Source: Corticibacter populi (GTDB lineage Bacteria > Pseudomonadota > Gammaproteobacteria > Burkholderiales > Burkholderiaceae_C). From it: a DNA stretch of 64,000 nt. Where the stretch lies: positions 82,718-146,717 of the forward strand of contig NZ_SGWR01000004.1 in assembly GCF_004217315.1 (NCBI RefSeq), in the 5' to 3' direction. The translations under genes were made by a program, and so were the position numbers. Positions within the stretch are counted from its first letter, which is position 1; each line of letters begins with the position of its first letter. Shown piece after piece: positions 19,332 to 27,919 of the stretch. The notes under the pieces are model-generated. The model was not told the origin of the DNA, searched no databases, and saw only the letters and a list, made by a program, of their open reading frames with translations.

Positions 19332-19367
19332 AAAAACCCGCGCCTCACTGGGAGGAAGGGCGGGTTT
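19332..19367 (-). terminator. Intrinsic terminator downstream of tRNA-Arg
   Basis: AAACCCGC (19334-19341) pairs with GCGGGTTT (19360-19367) over an 18-base loop. On the minus strand the 3' arm runs into five T residues. It lies about 34 bases beyond the tRNA 3' end. Confidence 0.7.
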
Positions 19368-19400
19368 CGGGCCTGTGCGAGACGATCTGAGATCGGACGG

Positions 19401-19475
19401 TGGTCCCTCCGACAGGAATCGAACCTGTATCTAGCGCTTAGGAGGCGCTCGTTCTATCCATTGAACTACGGAGAG
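19401..19475 (-). tRNA. tRNA-Arg (anticodon CCT)
   Basis: On the minus strand the sequence folds into a full cloverleaf: D-arm GTTC/GAAC, anticodon arm AGCGC-CTCCTAA-GCGCT with anticodon CCT (19440-19442), T-arm ACAGG-TTCGATT-CCTGT and an encoded CCA end. The acceptor stem is CTCTCCG against CGGAGGG, so it starts with C1-G72 and has one T-G wobble at pair 2. It reads AGG codons. Confidence 0.93.
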
Positions 19476-19581
19476 CCGGTTGGTGCAGGATGGGGCCTGC
19501 GACGCATTGGCAGGTCAGGCACCAACGGCCCGCATTGTAGCGGCTCCTCCATGGCATGGCGGCGGGCGTGGCCTCCGGTTC

Positions 19582-20559
19582 TCAGGCCGGCAGGCTCAGG
19601 CGCTCGCGGGCAGCGCGGTATTCGCGTTCGAGGCGCTCCACGGCGGCGCTGGCACTGGTGATGGCATGGATGGCGCCAATGCCCTGGCCGCAGCCCCAGA
19701 TGTCGCGCCAGGCCTTGGGCTTGCCGGCGCCGGCACCTTCGGTGGCAAAGTTCATGGTTTTGAGGTCGCCTTCGGGCAGGTTGGCGGGGTCGAGGCCGGC
19801 AGCGCGGATGCTGGGCGCCAGGTAGTTGCCATGCACGCCGGTGAACAGGTTGGAGTAGACGATGTCGTCTGAAGTGCGCTCGACGATGGCCTGCTTGTAG
19901 TCAGCCGAGGCATTGGCTTCTTCCGTGGCGATGAAGGCCGAGCCGATGTAGGCGAAGTCGGCGCCCATGGCCTGGGCCGCCAGGATGGCGCCACCGGTGG
20001 CGATTGCGCCCGAGAGTGCCAGCGGCCCGTCGAACCAATCGCGGATTTCCTGCACCAGCGCGAACGGGCTCTTGGTGCCGGCGTGGCCGCCGGCACCGGC
20101 GGCCACGGCGATCAGGCCATCAGCGCCTTTTTCGATGGCTTTGCGGGCGAAACCGTTGTTGATGATGTCGTGCAGAACGATGCCGCCATAGCTGTGGGCG
20201 GCATCATTGATTTCGGGGCGCGCACCCAGCGAGGTGATGACGATGGGCACCTTGTATTTGACGATCAGCGCCATGTCGTGTTCGAGCCGGTCATTGCTTT
20301 TGTGCACGATCTGGTTGATGGCAAACGGCGCGGCGGGCCGCTCGGGATGCTTGGCGTTGTGCTCGGCCAGGCCTTCGGTGATCTCGCGCAGCCAGTCCTC
20401 GAGCACTGGGCCGGGCCGGGCGTTGAGCGCGGGCATCGAGCCGACGATGCCGGCCTTGCACTGCGCCAGCACCAGCTTGGGGTTGCTGATGATGAAGAGC
20501 GGCGAGCCGATGACGGGCAGGCGCAACTGGCGCAGGATGTCGGTGGCTTGGTGGGCCAT
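19582..20559 (-). CDS. Nitronate monooxygenase (2-nitropropane dioxygenase family)
   Basis: The 325-residue FMN-dependent TIM-barrel enzyme starts at 20559, preceded by AAGGAGAC. The family oxidises alkyl nitronates such as propionate 3-nitronate. The GSPLFIISNP start of strand 1 (about 18-27), the GAGGHAG FMN-phosphate loop at 155-161 and the ATGG motif near 187-190 are present. A PadR regulator is encoded just upstream on the same strand, and a perfect inverted repeat lies between this gene and padR, so PadR control is likely. It may belong to the same transcript as the ETF-QO and PadR genes, with an added internal promoter. Confidence 0.9.
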   Translation of the reverse strand: MAHQATDILRQLRLPVIGSPLFIISNPKLVLAQCKAGIVGSMPALNARPGPVLEDWLREITEGLAEHNAKHPERPAAPFAINQIVHKSNDRLEHDMALIVKYKVPIVITSLGARPEINDAAHSYGGIVLHDIINNGFARKAIEKGADGLIAVAAGAGGHAGTKSPFALVQEIRDWFDGPLALSGAIATGGAILAAQAMGADFAYIGSAFIATEEANASADYKQAIVERTSDDIVYSNLFTGVHGNYLAPSIRAAGLDPANLPEGDLKTMNFATEGAGAGKPKAWRDIWGCGQGIGAIHAITSASAAVERLEREYRAARERLSLPA

Positions 20560-20601
20560 GGGGCGTCTCCTTGAAGGGCGAGGCGGCATCGGCCACCTCT
20601 G

Positions 20602-20623
20602 TTTATGCAACTGGTTGCATAAA
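20602..20623. promoter_or_regulatory. Perfect 10-bp inverted repeat, probable PadR operator
   Basis: TTTATGCAAC (20602-20611) and its reverse complement GTTGCATAAA (20614-20623) are separated by TG. It lies 42 bases upstream of the nitronate monooxygenase start, between that gene and padR. PadR proteins bind such AT-containing palindromes as dimers; the assignment to this PadR is inferred from position. Confidence 0.6.
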
Positions 20624-20703
20624 TCTAGCCCAGCTCCGGCAGGCTGGCAAGCCTGTGCGCGACAGTGCGCGGCTTCCATGGCAGGCCGCGCGGTGACAGG
20701 GGG

Positions 20704-21291
20704 TCAGGGCGCGTCGCTTGCATCGGCCGCATCGGTGGTACCGGCTGCATCGGTCGCGTCGTCATCGGCAGCGATGGCCTGCAACGCCGCTTCGCAGCAT
20801 TCGACCCACATGCGCTGCTGCGCGATGCCGCTCTGCAGGATGGCGGCGTAGATGCGCTGCTTGCGTGCCGGCAGCGGCCGGGTGGGCTTCCTGTCGGCAA
20901 GGGCCAGATAGTGTGCGAGTTGGCGACGGTGCAGCGCCAGGTGTTCCTCGATTTGCCCGGCCAGATTGCCGGGGCCGACCGAGGCTGCCGCGCGCAGGCG
21001 CAGCATCAGCGGGTCGCGGGTGACGGGCGGTGGTTCATGCTGGTCGAGCCATCGCCGCAGTTCGCGCTTGCCGGCAGGCAGTACGGTGTAGATCTTCTTG
21101 CGGCCACGGCCCGATTCGGCGGGAGTGGAGCTGACCCAGCCGGCTGCTTCCAGACGCGCCAGCTCCCGGTAGATCTGCTGGTGCGTGGCGCTCCAGAAAT
21201 GGCCGATCGAGCGCTCGAAGCGACTCGACAGTTCCAGGCCGGAGCAGGGATGCTCGAGCAGGGCGGTCAGCAACGCGTGCGGCAGGGACAT
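20704..21291 (-). CDS. PadR family transcriptional regulator
   Basis: This 195-residue protein has an N-terminal winged helix with the PadR pattern (LLEHPCSGLEL, then FWSATHQQIYRELARLE near 32-48, and the GRGRKKIYTVLPAG wing at about 61-74). A C-terminal helical dimerisation domain follows, ending in an Ala/Asp-rich tail. The ETF-QO stop is 27 bases upstream, so both may be co-transcribed. The likely target is the nearby nitronate monooxygenase gene through the palindrome at 20602-20623. The ligand is unknown. Confidence 0.9.
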   Translation of the reverse strand: MSLPHALLTALLEHPCSGLELSSRFERSIGHFWSATHQQIYRELARLEAAGWVSSTPAESGRGRKKIYTVLPAGKRELRRWLDQHEPPPVTRDPLMLRLRAAASVGPGNLAGQIEEHLALHRRQLAHYLALADRKPTRPLPARKQRIYAAILQSGIAQQRMWVECCEAALQAIAADDDATDAAGTTDAADASDAP

Positions 21292-21318
21292 GGCGGCTGG
21301 CGTGCCCCGGCGCCTGGA

Positions 21319-23022
21319 TCACATGTCCACGTAGTTCGGCCCGCCACCGCCTTCGGGCGCGACCCAGACGATGTTCTGGGTCGGGTCCTTGATGTCGCAG
21401 GTCTTGCAGTGCACGCAGTTCTGCGCGTTGATCTGCAGGCGCTCGCCGTCCTCGGCGCTGGCGTCGGCGACGAACTCGTACACGCCGGCCGGGCAGTAGC
21501 GCGATTCGGGCCCGGCGTACGTGCGCAGGTTGATCTCCACCGGCACCTTGGGGTTCTTGAGCGTCAGGTGCGGCGGCTGGTTCTCGGCATGGTTGGTATT
21601 GCTGATGAACACGCTCGAGAGCCTGTCGAAGGTCAGCTTTCCATCGGGCTTGGGGTAGACGATGGGCTTGCACTCGCTGGCGGGCTTGAGGCAGGCATAG
21701 TCCGGCTTGGTGCGGTGGATGGTCCAGGGCACGTTGCCGCGCAGCACCAACTGCTCGATGCCGTTCATGATGGAAGCGGTCAGCAGCCCTTTCTTGAACC
21801 AGCCCTTGAAGTTGCGCGACTTGTTGAGTTCCTCATGCAGCCAGCTCTGCTCGAAGGCCTGTGGGTAGGCGGCCAGTTCGTCGTGCTGGCGACCGGCGGC
21901 AAGGGCCTCGAAGGCGGCTTCGGCGGCCAGCATGCCGGTTTTGATGGCAGCGTGGCTGCCCTTGATGCGGCTGACATTGAGGAAACCCGCCTCACAGCCC
22001 ACCAGGGCGCCACCGGGGAAGATGGTCTTGGGCAGCGACAGCAGGCCGCCGGCGGCGATGGCGCGCGCGCCGTACGAGAGGCGTTTGCCGGCCTTGATGC
22101 CCTGCTCGGCGTTTTCTTCGAGGTAGTAGCGGATGTTCGGGTGGGTCTTCCAGCGCTGGAATTCCTCGAACGGACTCAGGTACGGGTTGCTGTAGTCGAG
22201 GCCAACCACGAAGCCCAGCGCGATCCGGTTGCCGTCCATGTGGTAGAGGAAGGCGCCGCCATAGGTCTTGCTGTCCATCGGCCAGCCGGCGGTGTGGATG
22301 ACCAGGCCCGGCTGGTGGCGCTTGGGATCGACCTCCCACAGTTCCTTGATGCCGATGCCGTAGGTCTGCGGATCGCGCCCCTCGTCGAGGTTGAAGCGGG
22401 CAATCAGCTGGCGGCCGAGCTGTCCGCGCGCCCCCTCGGCGAAGATGGTGTACTTGGCGTGCAGCTCCATGCCGAGCTGGAACTCGGCGGTGGGCTCGCC
22501 ATCCTTGCCGATGCCCATGTTGCCGGTGGCGATGCCCTTGACTGAGCCATCCTCGTTGTAGAGCACCTCGGTGGCGGCAAAGCCGGGGAAGATCTCCACG
22601 CCCAGACTTTCTGCCTGCTGGGCCAGCCAGCGCACCACGTTGCCCAGGCTGATGACGTAGTTGCCGTGGTTGTGGAAGTTGGGCGGCACCAGCGGGCCAG
22701 GGGTGCGAAAGGCCGATTTCTCGGTCAGGAAGATCACCGCGTCCTCGGTCACCGGCTGGTTCAGCGGCGCGCCCTTGTCCTTCCAGTCGGGGATCAGCTC
22801 GGTGAGCGCGCGCGGGTCCATCACCGCACCCGAGAGGATGTGCGCGCCCGGCTCTGAGCCCTTCTCCAGCACCACCACCGAGATATCCTGCCCCCGCTCG
22901 GCCGCCAGTTGCTTGAGGCGGATCGCCGTGGCCAGGCCGCCCGGGCCGGCGCCGACGATGACGACGTCGTATTCCATCGATTCGCGCGGGCCGTACTGGG
23001 CGAGGATTTCTTCGTTGGTCAT
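21319..23022 (-). CDS. Electron transfer flavoprotein-ubiquinone oxidoreductase
   Basis: The 567-residue enzyme passes electrons from ETF, reduced by acyl-CoA and related dehydrogenases, to ubiquinone at the inner membrane. The start at 23022 gives MTNEEIL; a longer frame runs upstream without family sequence. The FAD Rossmann motif GAGPGG is at 24-29. Cys 510, 536, 539 and 542 form the C-terminal 4Fe-4S site (CPAGVYEF and CVHCKTCDIKDP). The protein ends PNYVDM, as is usual for the family. It heads a minus-strand group with padR and nitronate monooxygenase. Confidence 0.96.
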   Translation of the reverse strand: MTNEEILAQYGPRESMEYDVVIVGAGPGGLATAIRLKQLAAERGQDISVVVLEKGSEPGAHILSGAVMDPRALTELIPDWKDKGAPLNQPVTEDAVIFLTEKSAFRTPGPLVPPNFHNHGNYVISLGNVVRWLAQQAESLGVEIFPGFAATEVLYNEDGSVKGIATGNMGIGKDGEPTAEFQLGMELHAKYTIFAEGARGQLGRQLIARFNLDEGRDPQTYGIGIKELWEVDPKRHQPGLVIHTAGWPMDSKTYGGAFLYHMDGNRIALGFVVGLDYSNPYLSPFEEFQRWKTHPNIRYYLEENAEQGIKAGKRLSYGARAIAAGGLLSLPKTIFPGGALVGCEAGFLNVSRIKGSHAAIKTGMLAAEAAFEALAAGRQHDELAAYPQAFEQSWLHEELNKSRNFKGWFKKGLLTASIMNGIEQLVLRGNVPWTIHRTKPDYACLKPASECKPIVYPKPDGKLTFDRLSSVFISNTNHAENQPPHLTLKNPKVPVEINLRTYAGPESRYCPAGVYEFVADASAEDGERLQINAQNCVHCKTCDIKDPTQNIVWVAPEGGGGPNYVDM

Positions 23023-23276
23023 GGGCTTCTCTTCTGTGGGGTGTTTCGCATGCTCCGGACTTGTGATTTTTCCCCATGTTCCCATGGGGTTTGCCCGGAT
23101 GCTGTCGGGTCCGTGACTCTGTCCAGTCCGCGACTGGCGTGGCGCGGCAGCTGGTGACAATCTGGCGGACAGGGCGTGCGCGCATTGTAGAGAGTGCGAC
23201 GGCGCGCCGCACCCCTCCCGGCGCATTTTGCACTGCGTATTTTCCATGAAACCGATTCGCTTCGAAGGAGCATGAA

Positions 23277-24056
23277 ATGGCTTACATCCTGGACCTGTCG
23301 GGTCGTACCGCGCTGGTGACGGGCGCCTCCAGCGGCCTGGGCGCACAGTTTGCGCAAATCCTGGCGGCGGCGGGTGCCACGGTGGTGCTCGCCAGCCGCC
23401 GGCGCGCCTCGCTCGAGGTGGTGCAGCAGCGCATCGCCGCTGCCGGTGGGACGGCCTTCGTGGTCGAGCTGGATGTGACCAGTCCGGCCTCGATCGAGGC
23501 GGCGGTGGCCGCCGCCGAGGCACAGGCCGGTCCGATCGACGTGCTGGTCAACAATTCCGGCGTCAGCACCACGCAGCGCCTGCAGGACGTCACCGAGCAG
23601 GACTGGGACTTCGTGCTCAACACGAACCTCAAAGGCGCCTTCTTCGTGGCCCAGACCGTGGCGCGGCGCATGATCGAGCGCGCGCGAGAAGCCGGCGGCC
23701 GCATCGATGGCGCGCGCATCATCAACATCGCCTCGATGGCGGGCCTGAAGGTGCTGCCGCAGATCGGCATCTACGCCATCAGCAAGGCCGGCGTGGTGCA
23801 GATGACCAAGGCCATGGCGCTTGAATGGGGCCGCTTTGGCATCAACACCAATGCGCTGTGCCCCGGTTACATCGAGACCGAGATCAACCGCGCCCATTTC
23901 CAGAGCGAGGCTGGCCAGAAGCTGGTGCAGATGCTGCCGCGCAAGAAGATCGGGCAGCCCGCCGACCTGGATGCGCTGATCGTTCTGCTGGCCAGTAACA
24001 ACAGCCATTTCGTCAATGGGGCAACCATCGCCGCGGACGATGGATTTGCAGTGTGA
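23277..24056 (+). CDS. SDR family NAD(P)-dependent oxidoreductase
   Basis: This 259-residue classical short-chain dehydrogenase has a TGASSGLG cofactor motif at 15-22, NNSG at 92-95 (the usual NNAG with Ser), catalytic Ser 153, Tyr 166 and Lys 170 (YAISK), and a PGYIETE segment. AAGGAG lies seven bases before the ATG. The substrate cannot be read, although FabG- or 3-hydroxyacyl-like activity is common in this subgroup. It is divergent from the ETF-QO gene with 254 bp between, where I see no strong site. Confidence 0.92.
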   Translation: MAYILDLSGRTALVTGASSGLGAQFAQILAAAGATVVLASRRRASLEVVQQRIAAAGGTAFVVELDVTSPASIEAAVAAAEAQAGPIDVLVNNSGVSTTQRLQDVTEQDWDFVLNTNLKGAFFVAQTVARRMIERAREAGGRIDGARIINIASMAGLKVLPQIGIYAISKAGVVQMTKAMALEWGRFGINTNALCPGYIETEINRAHFQSEAGQKLVQMLPRKKIGQPADLDALIVLLASNNSHFVNGATIAADDGFAV

Positions 24057-24287
24057 TGGCCGTCGGATCGCGGATTGATGGTGGAGTCAGCGCGGTGTGT
24101 GCGTGAGCTCCGGGGCGCGGCGGCGGACGGCGATTGCCGGCTATGCCAGCGCATGGCCCATGCGATTGCGCTCCTTTCCTACGTGCGGGCACGGCGCCTG
24201 CGCTAAGATAGTTGCATCGGGCCGGCCCCGGCGCCCCGTGTGCGTGGTGCCGGCCCTCCCCTCAACCAACTGCAAGCGAGGTACGAC

Positions 24288-24596
24288 ATGGGAGTTTTCA
24301 ACAAGACAGCCGCCGTGGCCCAGGACGACCTGGAAAAACTGGTTTCCGACCTGCGTGGTCTGATCTCCAGCCGCGATCTGGACGACCTGCCGCAAATCCG
24401 CCAATTGCGCGAAAAGCTCGATGACGGCCTGCACAGCGCGCGCCAGGCCGCCGTGCGTGCCGCCCAGGATGCCGCTGCCCGCGCCAAGGATGGCGCCCAT
24501 GCGGCCAACCGCTATGCCCATGACGAGCCCTGGCAGATCGCCGGCGCTGCCATTGCATTGGGCGCGCTGGTCGGCTATCTGGTCGCCCGTCGCTGA
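24288..24596 (+). CDS. DUF883 family protein (YqjD/ElaB-like)
   Basis: The 102-residue protein starts at 24288 and is preceded by GCGAGG. A long amphipathic Ala/Asp/Arg-rich helix (about 10-80) is followed by a C-terminal membrane segment with Gly-rich spacing and a V-A-R-R end. This matches DUF883 proteins such as E. coli YqjD, C-tail-anchored inner-membrane proteins that associate with ribosomes in stationary phase. The next two genes complete a yqjD-yqjE-yqjK-like set. Confidence 0.85.
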   Translation: MGVFNKTAAVAQDDLEKLVSDLRGLISSRDLDDLPQIRQLREKLDDGLHSARQAAVRAAQDAAARAKDGAHAANRYAHDEPWQIAGAAIALGALVGYLVARR

Positions 24597-24710
24597 ACCC
24601 CGCCGGGGCCGGGGCCATCGTCAGGGTGGGGCCCGGCTGAATGAAATGGCATCGAGCCAGCCTTCCGGTATCGCTGGGAGGCTGGCTTCATAATTTGGAA
24701 GGGAACGGGC

Positions 24711-25112
24711 GTGGCAATCAATTGGCAGGCACTCTTGGGTATTGACCGGCTGCGCGAGTCGGCACGCTACTGGGTCGACGAAGGCAGCATCGCCGTGGCC
24801 GACCGCGTCGAACTGGCACGGCTGGAATGGCACACGCAGCGCCAGGCCCTGATCTGGACCGTGCTGGCGGCGGCGCTGGGGCTGTTCTTCCTTTCGGGCT
24901 TTCTGATCCTCGCCTCGGTGGTGGCGCTGCTGCACTGGAATGGCACCGAACACTGGGTCACGGCCTTCGTCAGCGTGTTGCTGGCCTGGGCACTGCTGGG
25001 GGTGGCCACGCTGCTGGTCGTCTTCAAGGTCTCCAAGCGGCTGGCACAGCCCTTTGCGCTGACCCGCAAGGTGCTGGCCGAGGATCTGGCCGAACTCAAG
25101 GAGCGCCTATGA
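24711..25112 (+). CDS. YqjE-like phage holin superfamily membrane protein
   Basis: The 133-residue protein begins with GTG at 24711 after a GGAAGGGAA stretch. An N-terminal cytoplasmic helix precedes two adjacent membrane helices (about 47-70 and 80-106), then a basic/acidic tail. This is the layout of the Holin-X/YqjE family. The family name reflects similarity only; the context is the chromosomal yqj set, not a prophage. The stop overlaps the next start (ATGA). Confidence 0.82.
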   Translation: MAINWQALLGIDRLRESARYWVDEGSIAVADRVELARLEWHTQRQALIWTVLAAALGLFFLSGFLILASVVALLHWNGTEHWVTAFVSVLLAWALLGVATLLVVFKVSKRLAQPFALTRKVLAEDLAELKERL

Positions 25113-25510
25113 ACGCGCAGGCCCGCAACCCGGATGCGCTGCGACCCAGCCAGCGCCGCGTGCTCGATGCCCTGGAGCAGGCCAAGGCACATGTGGGCGC
25201 GCCCGAGCGCGAAGTACTCCAGCGCATCATCGAGCAGCGCCAGCGCATTGCCAGCCGCGACGCCGCACTGGCCGAGCAACGCCGCCTGCGCGGCACACAG
25301 CAGAGGCCGGCGCCGCGCAACGTCTCGCAGCTGGTCGAGCAAACCGTCTATAGCCATCCGCTCGTCGCCTGCGGCCGCGCGGTGGCGCTGCGCCACCCGA
25401 TCGCCACCGGCCTGGCGCTGGGTGCCGGCCTGGTGCTGGGCGGGCCGCGCCGGCTGCTGCGCCTGGCAACCATCCTGCTGCCGCTGGCGCTGCGGCTGGC
25501 CCGTCGTTGA
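25109..25510 (+). CDS. YqjK-like protein of the yqj cluster
   Basis: The 133-residue protein starts at the ATG overlapping the YqjE-like stop by four bases. The N-terminal two thirds are charged, Arg/Gln/Ala-rich and probably helical. Residues about 85-133 contain one or two short hydrophobic segments split by Arg residues (HPIATGLALGAGLVLGG). Assignment rests mainly on position after yqjD/yqjE-like genes. The function is unknown. Confidence 0.65.
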   Translation: MNAQARNPDALRPSQRRVLDALEQAKAHVGAPEREVLQRIIEQRQRIASRDAALAEQRRLRGTQQRPAPRNVSQLVEQTVYSHPLVACGRAVALRHPIATGLALGAGLVLGGPRRLLRLATILLPLALRLARR

Positions 25511-25713
25511 GCCTGATGCATCGCTGAGCTGCCCGGCGCCCGGTGCAATCGCTCCGTGCGGCGGAGGCCTGCCGGACCGGTGTTTTGGTAGCGCCGCCAT
25601 CGGCACCGTGCGCCAATTTGGCATACACTGGTTCGGCCATCGGGCCGCCATTGCCAATCTCCCACGTCCAACAATGAACAATGGGAAGGGCCCGGGCAAG
25701 GAGTCCATGCCAT

Positions 25714-27231
25714 ATGAATGCCCCCGCTTCACTGCCGCAGTTCCAGCCTGACGAGGCGCTGCAGCACATCACCCGGCAATGGGATGCGGACATTGTCCGC
25801 CAGCTCACCGACTACATCGCCATCCCCGCCAAGTCGCCCATGTTCGAGGCCGACTGGCAGGCGTTGGGCTGGATCGACAAGGTGGTGCAGAACGCCGCCG
25901 ACTGGGTGCGCGCGCAGAAGGTGCCGGGGCTGGCGCTGGAAATCATCCGCCTGCCCGGACGCACCCCGGTGCTGTTCTTCGAGGTCGCAGCCACGCAGCC
26001 GGCGGCCGGCCAGACCGTGCTGATGTATGGCCATCTCGACAAGCAACCCGAATTCTCCGGCTGGCGCAGCGACCTCGGGCCCTGGACGCCCAAGTACGAG
26101 GATGGCCGGCTCTATGGCCGTGGCGGCGCCGATGACGGCTATGCCGTCTACGCCAGCATCGCCGCGGTGCAGGAACTGCAGCGCCAGAAGCTGCCGCATC
26201 CGCGCATCGTCGGCCTGATCGAGACCTCCGAGGAAAGCGGCTCGGTCGATTTGCTGCCCTACATCGACGCGCTGCGGCCGCGCATCGGCGATGTAGGGCT
26301 GGTGATCTGCCTGGACTCGGGCGCCGGCAATTACGACCAGCTCTGGCTCACGACCAGCCTGCGCGGCAATATCACCGGCACCCTCAAGGTCGAGATTCTC
26401 ACCGAGGGCGTGCATTCGGGCGACGCCTCGGGCGTCGTGCCTTCGTCGTTCCGCATCATGCGGCAGGTGCTCGACCGGCTCGAGGACAGCGCCAATGGCC
26501 GCCTGCTGCCCCAGGTGTTCCACTGCGAGGTGCCTCCCGAGCGCATCGCGCAGGCCCGCGCCACCGCGGCAACCCTGGGGGATTCGCTCTACGCCCGTTT
26601 TCCGTGGGCGCACTACGATTGCCAGGGCGGCACGCAGTTTGCCCTGCCGACCACCACCGACCCGACCGAGGCGCTGCTGCGCCGCACCTGGCAACCCACA
26701 CTCAGCGTCACCGGCGCCGAGGGTCTGCCGCCGCTGGCGAGCGCCGGCAATGTGCTGCGGCCTTTCACGGCCTTCAAGCTCAGCCTGCGCACGCCGCCGC
26801 TGGTCGATGCCGCCGCCTGCGTGGCCGAGATGAAGGCCTTGCTCGAGGACAATGCGCCCTACCAGGCGCGCGTGACCTTCGAGGACGTGCACAGCTCCGA
26901 CGGCTGGAACGCACCGGCCATGGACGGCTGGTTCCAGCGCGCGCTCAATGATGCCAGCCGCGCGCAGTTCGGCGCCGATTGTGGCTACATCGGCCAGGGC
27001 GGCACCATTCCGCTGATGGGCCTGCTCAGCCAGGGCTTCCCGAAGGCGCAGATGATGGTTTGCGGCGTGCTCGGCCCCAAGAGCAATGCGCACGGCCCCA
27101 ATGAATTCCTGCACGTGCCCTATGCCAAGCGGCTGACGGCGGCGGTGGCGCAGGTGATCGCCAGCATGCCGGCTACCGGATCAGAGCCGGTGCCGCAGGC
27201 CGGAGCCGAGGCAGCCCGCGGGCATGCCTGA
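25714..27231 (+). CDS. M20 family metallopeptidase
   Basis: This 505-residue dipeptidase-like enzyme starts at 25714; AAGGAG lies 11-16 bases upstream. The zinc ligands and catalytic residues are visible: MYGHLDKQPE with His 107 and Asp 109, GRGGADD with the bridging Asp 140, and TSEESGS with Glu 173/174. A lid (dimerisation) domain with EGVHSGDASG follows, then a late GPKSNAHGPNE motif supplying the last His. The family hydrolyses dipeptides or acylated amino acids in the cytoplasm. The pcp start overlaps its 3' end by eight bases, so the two peptidases are coupled. Confidence 0.93.
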   Translation: MNAPASLPQFQPDEALQHITRQWDADIVRQLTDYIAIPAKSPMFEADWQALGWIDKVVQNAADWVRAQKVPGLALEIIRLPGRTPVLFFEVAATQPAAGQTVLMYGHLDKQPEFSGWRSDLGPWTPKYEDGRLYGRGGADDGYAVYASIAAVQELQRQKLPHPRIVGLIETSEESGSVDLLPYIDALRPRIGDVGLVICLDSGAGNYDQLWLTTSLRGNITGTLKVEILTEGVHSGDASGVVPSSFRIMRQVLDRLEDSANGRLLPQVFHCEVPPERIAQARATAATLGDSLYARFPWAHYDCQGGTQFALPTTTDPTEALLRRTWQPTLSVTGAEGLPPLASAGNVLRPFTAFKLSLRTPPLVDAAACVAEMKALLEDNAPYQARVTFEDVHSSDGWNAPAMDGWFQRALNDASRAQFGADCGYIGQGGTIPLMGLLSQGFPKAQMMVCGVLGPKSNAHGPNEFLHVPYAKRLTAAVAQVIASMPATGSEPVPQAGAEAARGHA

Positions 27232-27889
27232 GGCGGAGCCGGCGTCGATCCTGCTGACGGGCTTTGCGCCGTTCGATGGCGCAGCGCTGAATTCCAGTTG
27301 GGAGATCGCCCGGGCGCTCGACGGCGTGGTGCTGCAAGGCCACCGCATTGCGGCCGCGCAGTTGCCGGTGGCCTTTGGCGATGCGCTGGAATTGCTGTTC
27401 ACGCAGTTGCGGCGGCAACGTCCGCAATTGGTGCTTTGCCTCGGGCTGGCCGGCGGGCGCGCCGCCATGGCCATCGAGCGTATCGGCATCAATCTCATCG
27501 ATGCACCCATCCCCGACAACCAGGGCTGCCAGCCGGTCGATGTGCCGGTGGTGCCGGGTGGCCCGGCCGCGTACTTCACAAGCCTGCCCGTCAAGCGCAT
27601 GCTCCGGGCCATGCGCGCCGCCGGAGTGCCGGTGGAGCTTTCCCAGAGTGCCGGCACCTATGTCTGCAACCAGGTGCTGTATGGCTTGTTGCATGGCTTG
27701 CAGACCCTCGATGGTGGCTGTTGGCACGGTGTGCGCTGCGGCTTTGTGCACGTGCCGTGGCTGCCGGGGCAAGGCAGCCCGGCATTGCCGCTCGAAGACA
27801 TGGTGCGGGCCTTGCGCGTGGCCTTGCTGTCGGCGCTCGAATGCGATGGCTGTGGCGGTGCGGCCATCACCGCGGGCGCGCTTCATTGA
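27224..27889 (+). CDS. pcp: Pyroglutamyl-peptidase I
   Basis: This 221-residue cysteine peptidase removes N-terminal pyroglutamate. The triad is in place: Glu 85 (ERIGIN), Cys 148 (TYVCNQ) and His 176 (GFVHVP). The N-terminal LLTGFAPFDG motif is typical of family C15. It overlaps the M20 peptidase gene by eight bases and converges on the asparaginase gene with a 30-bp gap. Together these genes suggest peptide and amide scavenging. Confidence 0.93.
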   Translation: MPEAEPASILLTGFAPFDGAALNSSWEIARALDGVVLQGHRIAAAQLPVAFGDALELLFTQLRRQRPQLVLCLGLAGGRAAMAIERIGINLIDAPIPDNQGCQPVDVPVVPGGPAAYFTSLPVKRMLRAMRAAGVPVELSQSAGTYVCNQVLYGLLHGLQTLDGGCWHGVRCGFVHVPWLPGQGSPALPLEDMVRALRVALLSALECDGCGGAAITAGALH

Positions 27890-27919
27890 GCCCGGCGGCT
27901 GACGCCTGAGGCCCGAGGA

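Noticed and set aside
19214-19400. Integration site beside tRNA-Arg
   Set aside because: No integrase and no duplicated tRNA 3' end were found; the region holds only the tRNA terminator.
20665-22545. 626-residue open frame antisense to padR and ETF-QO
   Set aside because: It spans two real genes on the other strand and shows no family sequence.
23023-23523. Longer ETF-QO start
   Set aside because: The extra 167 residues overlap the divergent SDR gene and carry no flavoprotein sequence; MTNEEIL at 23022 is the natural start.
24711-25112. Holin gene as sign of a prophage
   Set aside because: It belongs to the yqjD/E/K-like chromosomal set; no other phage gene is nearby.
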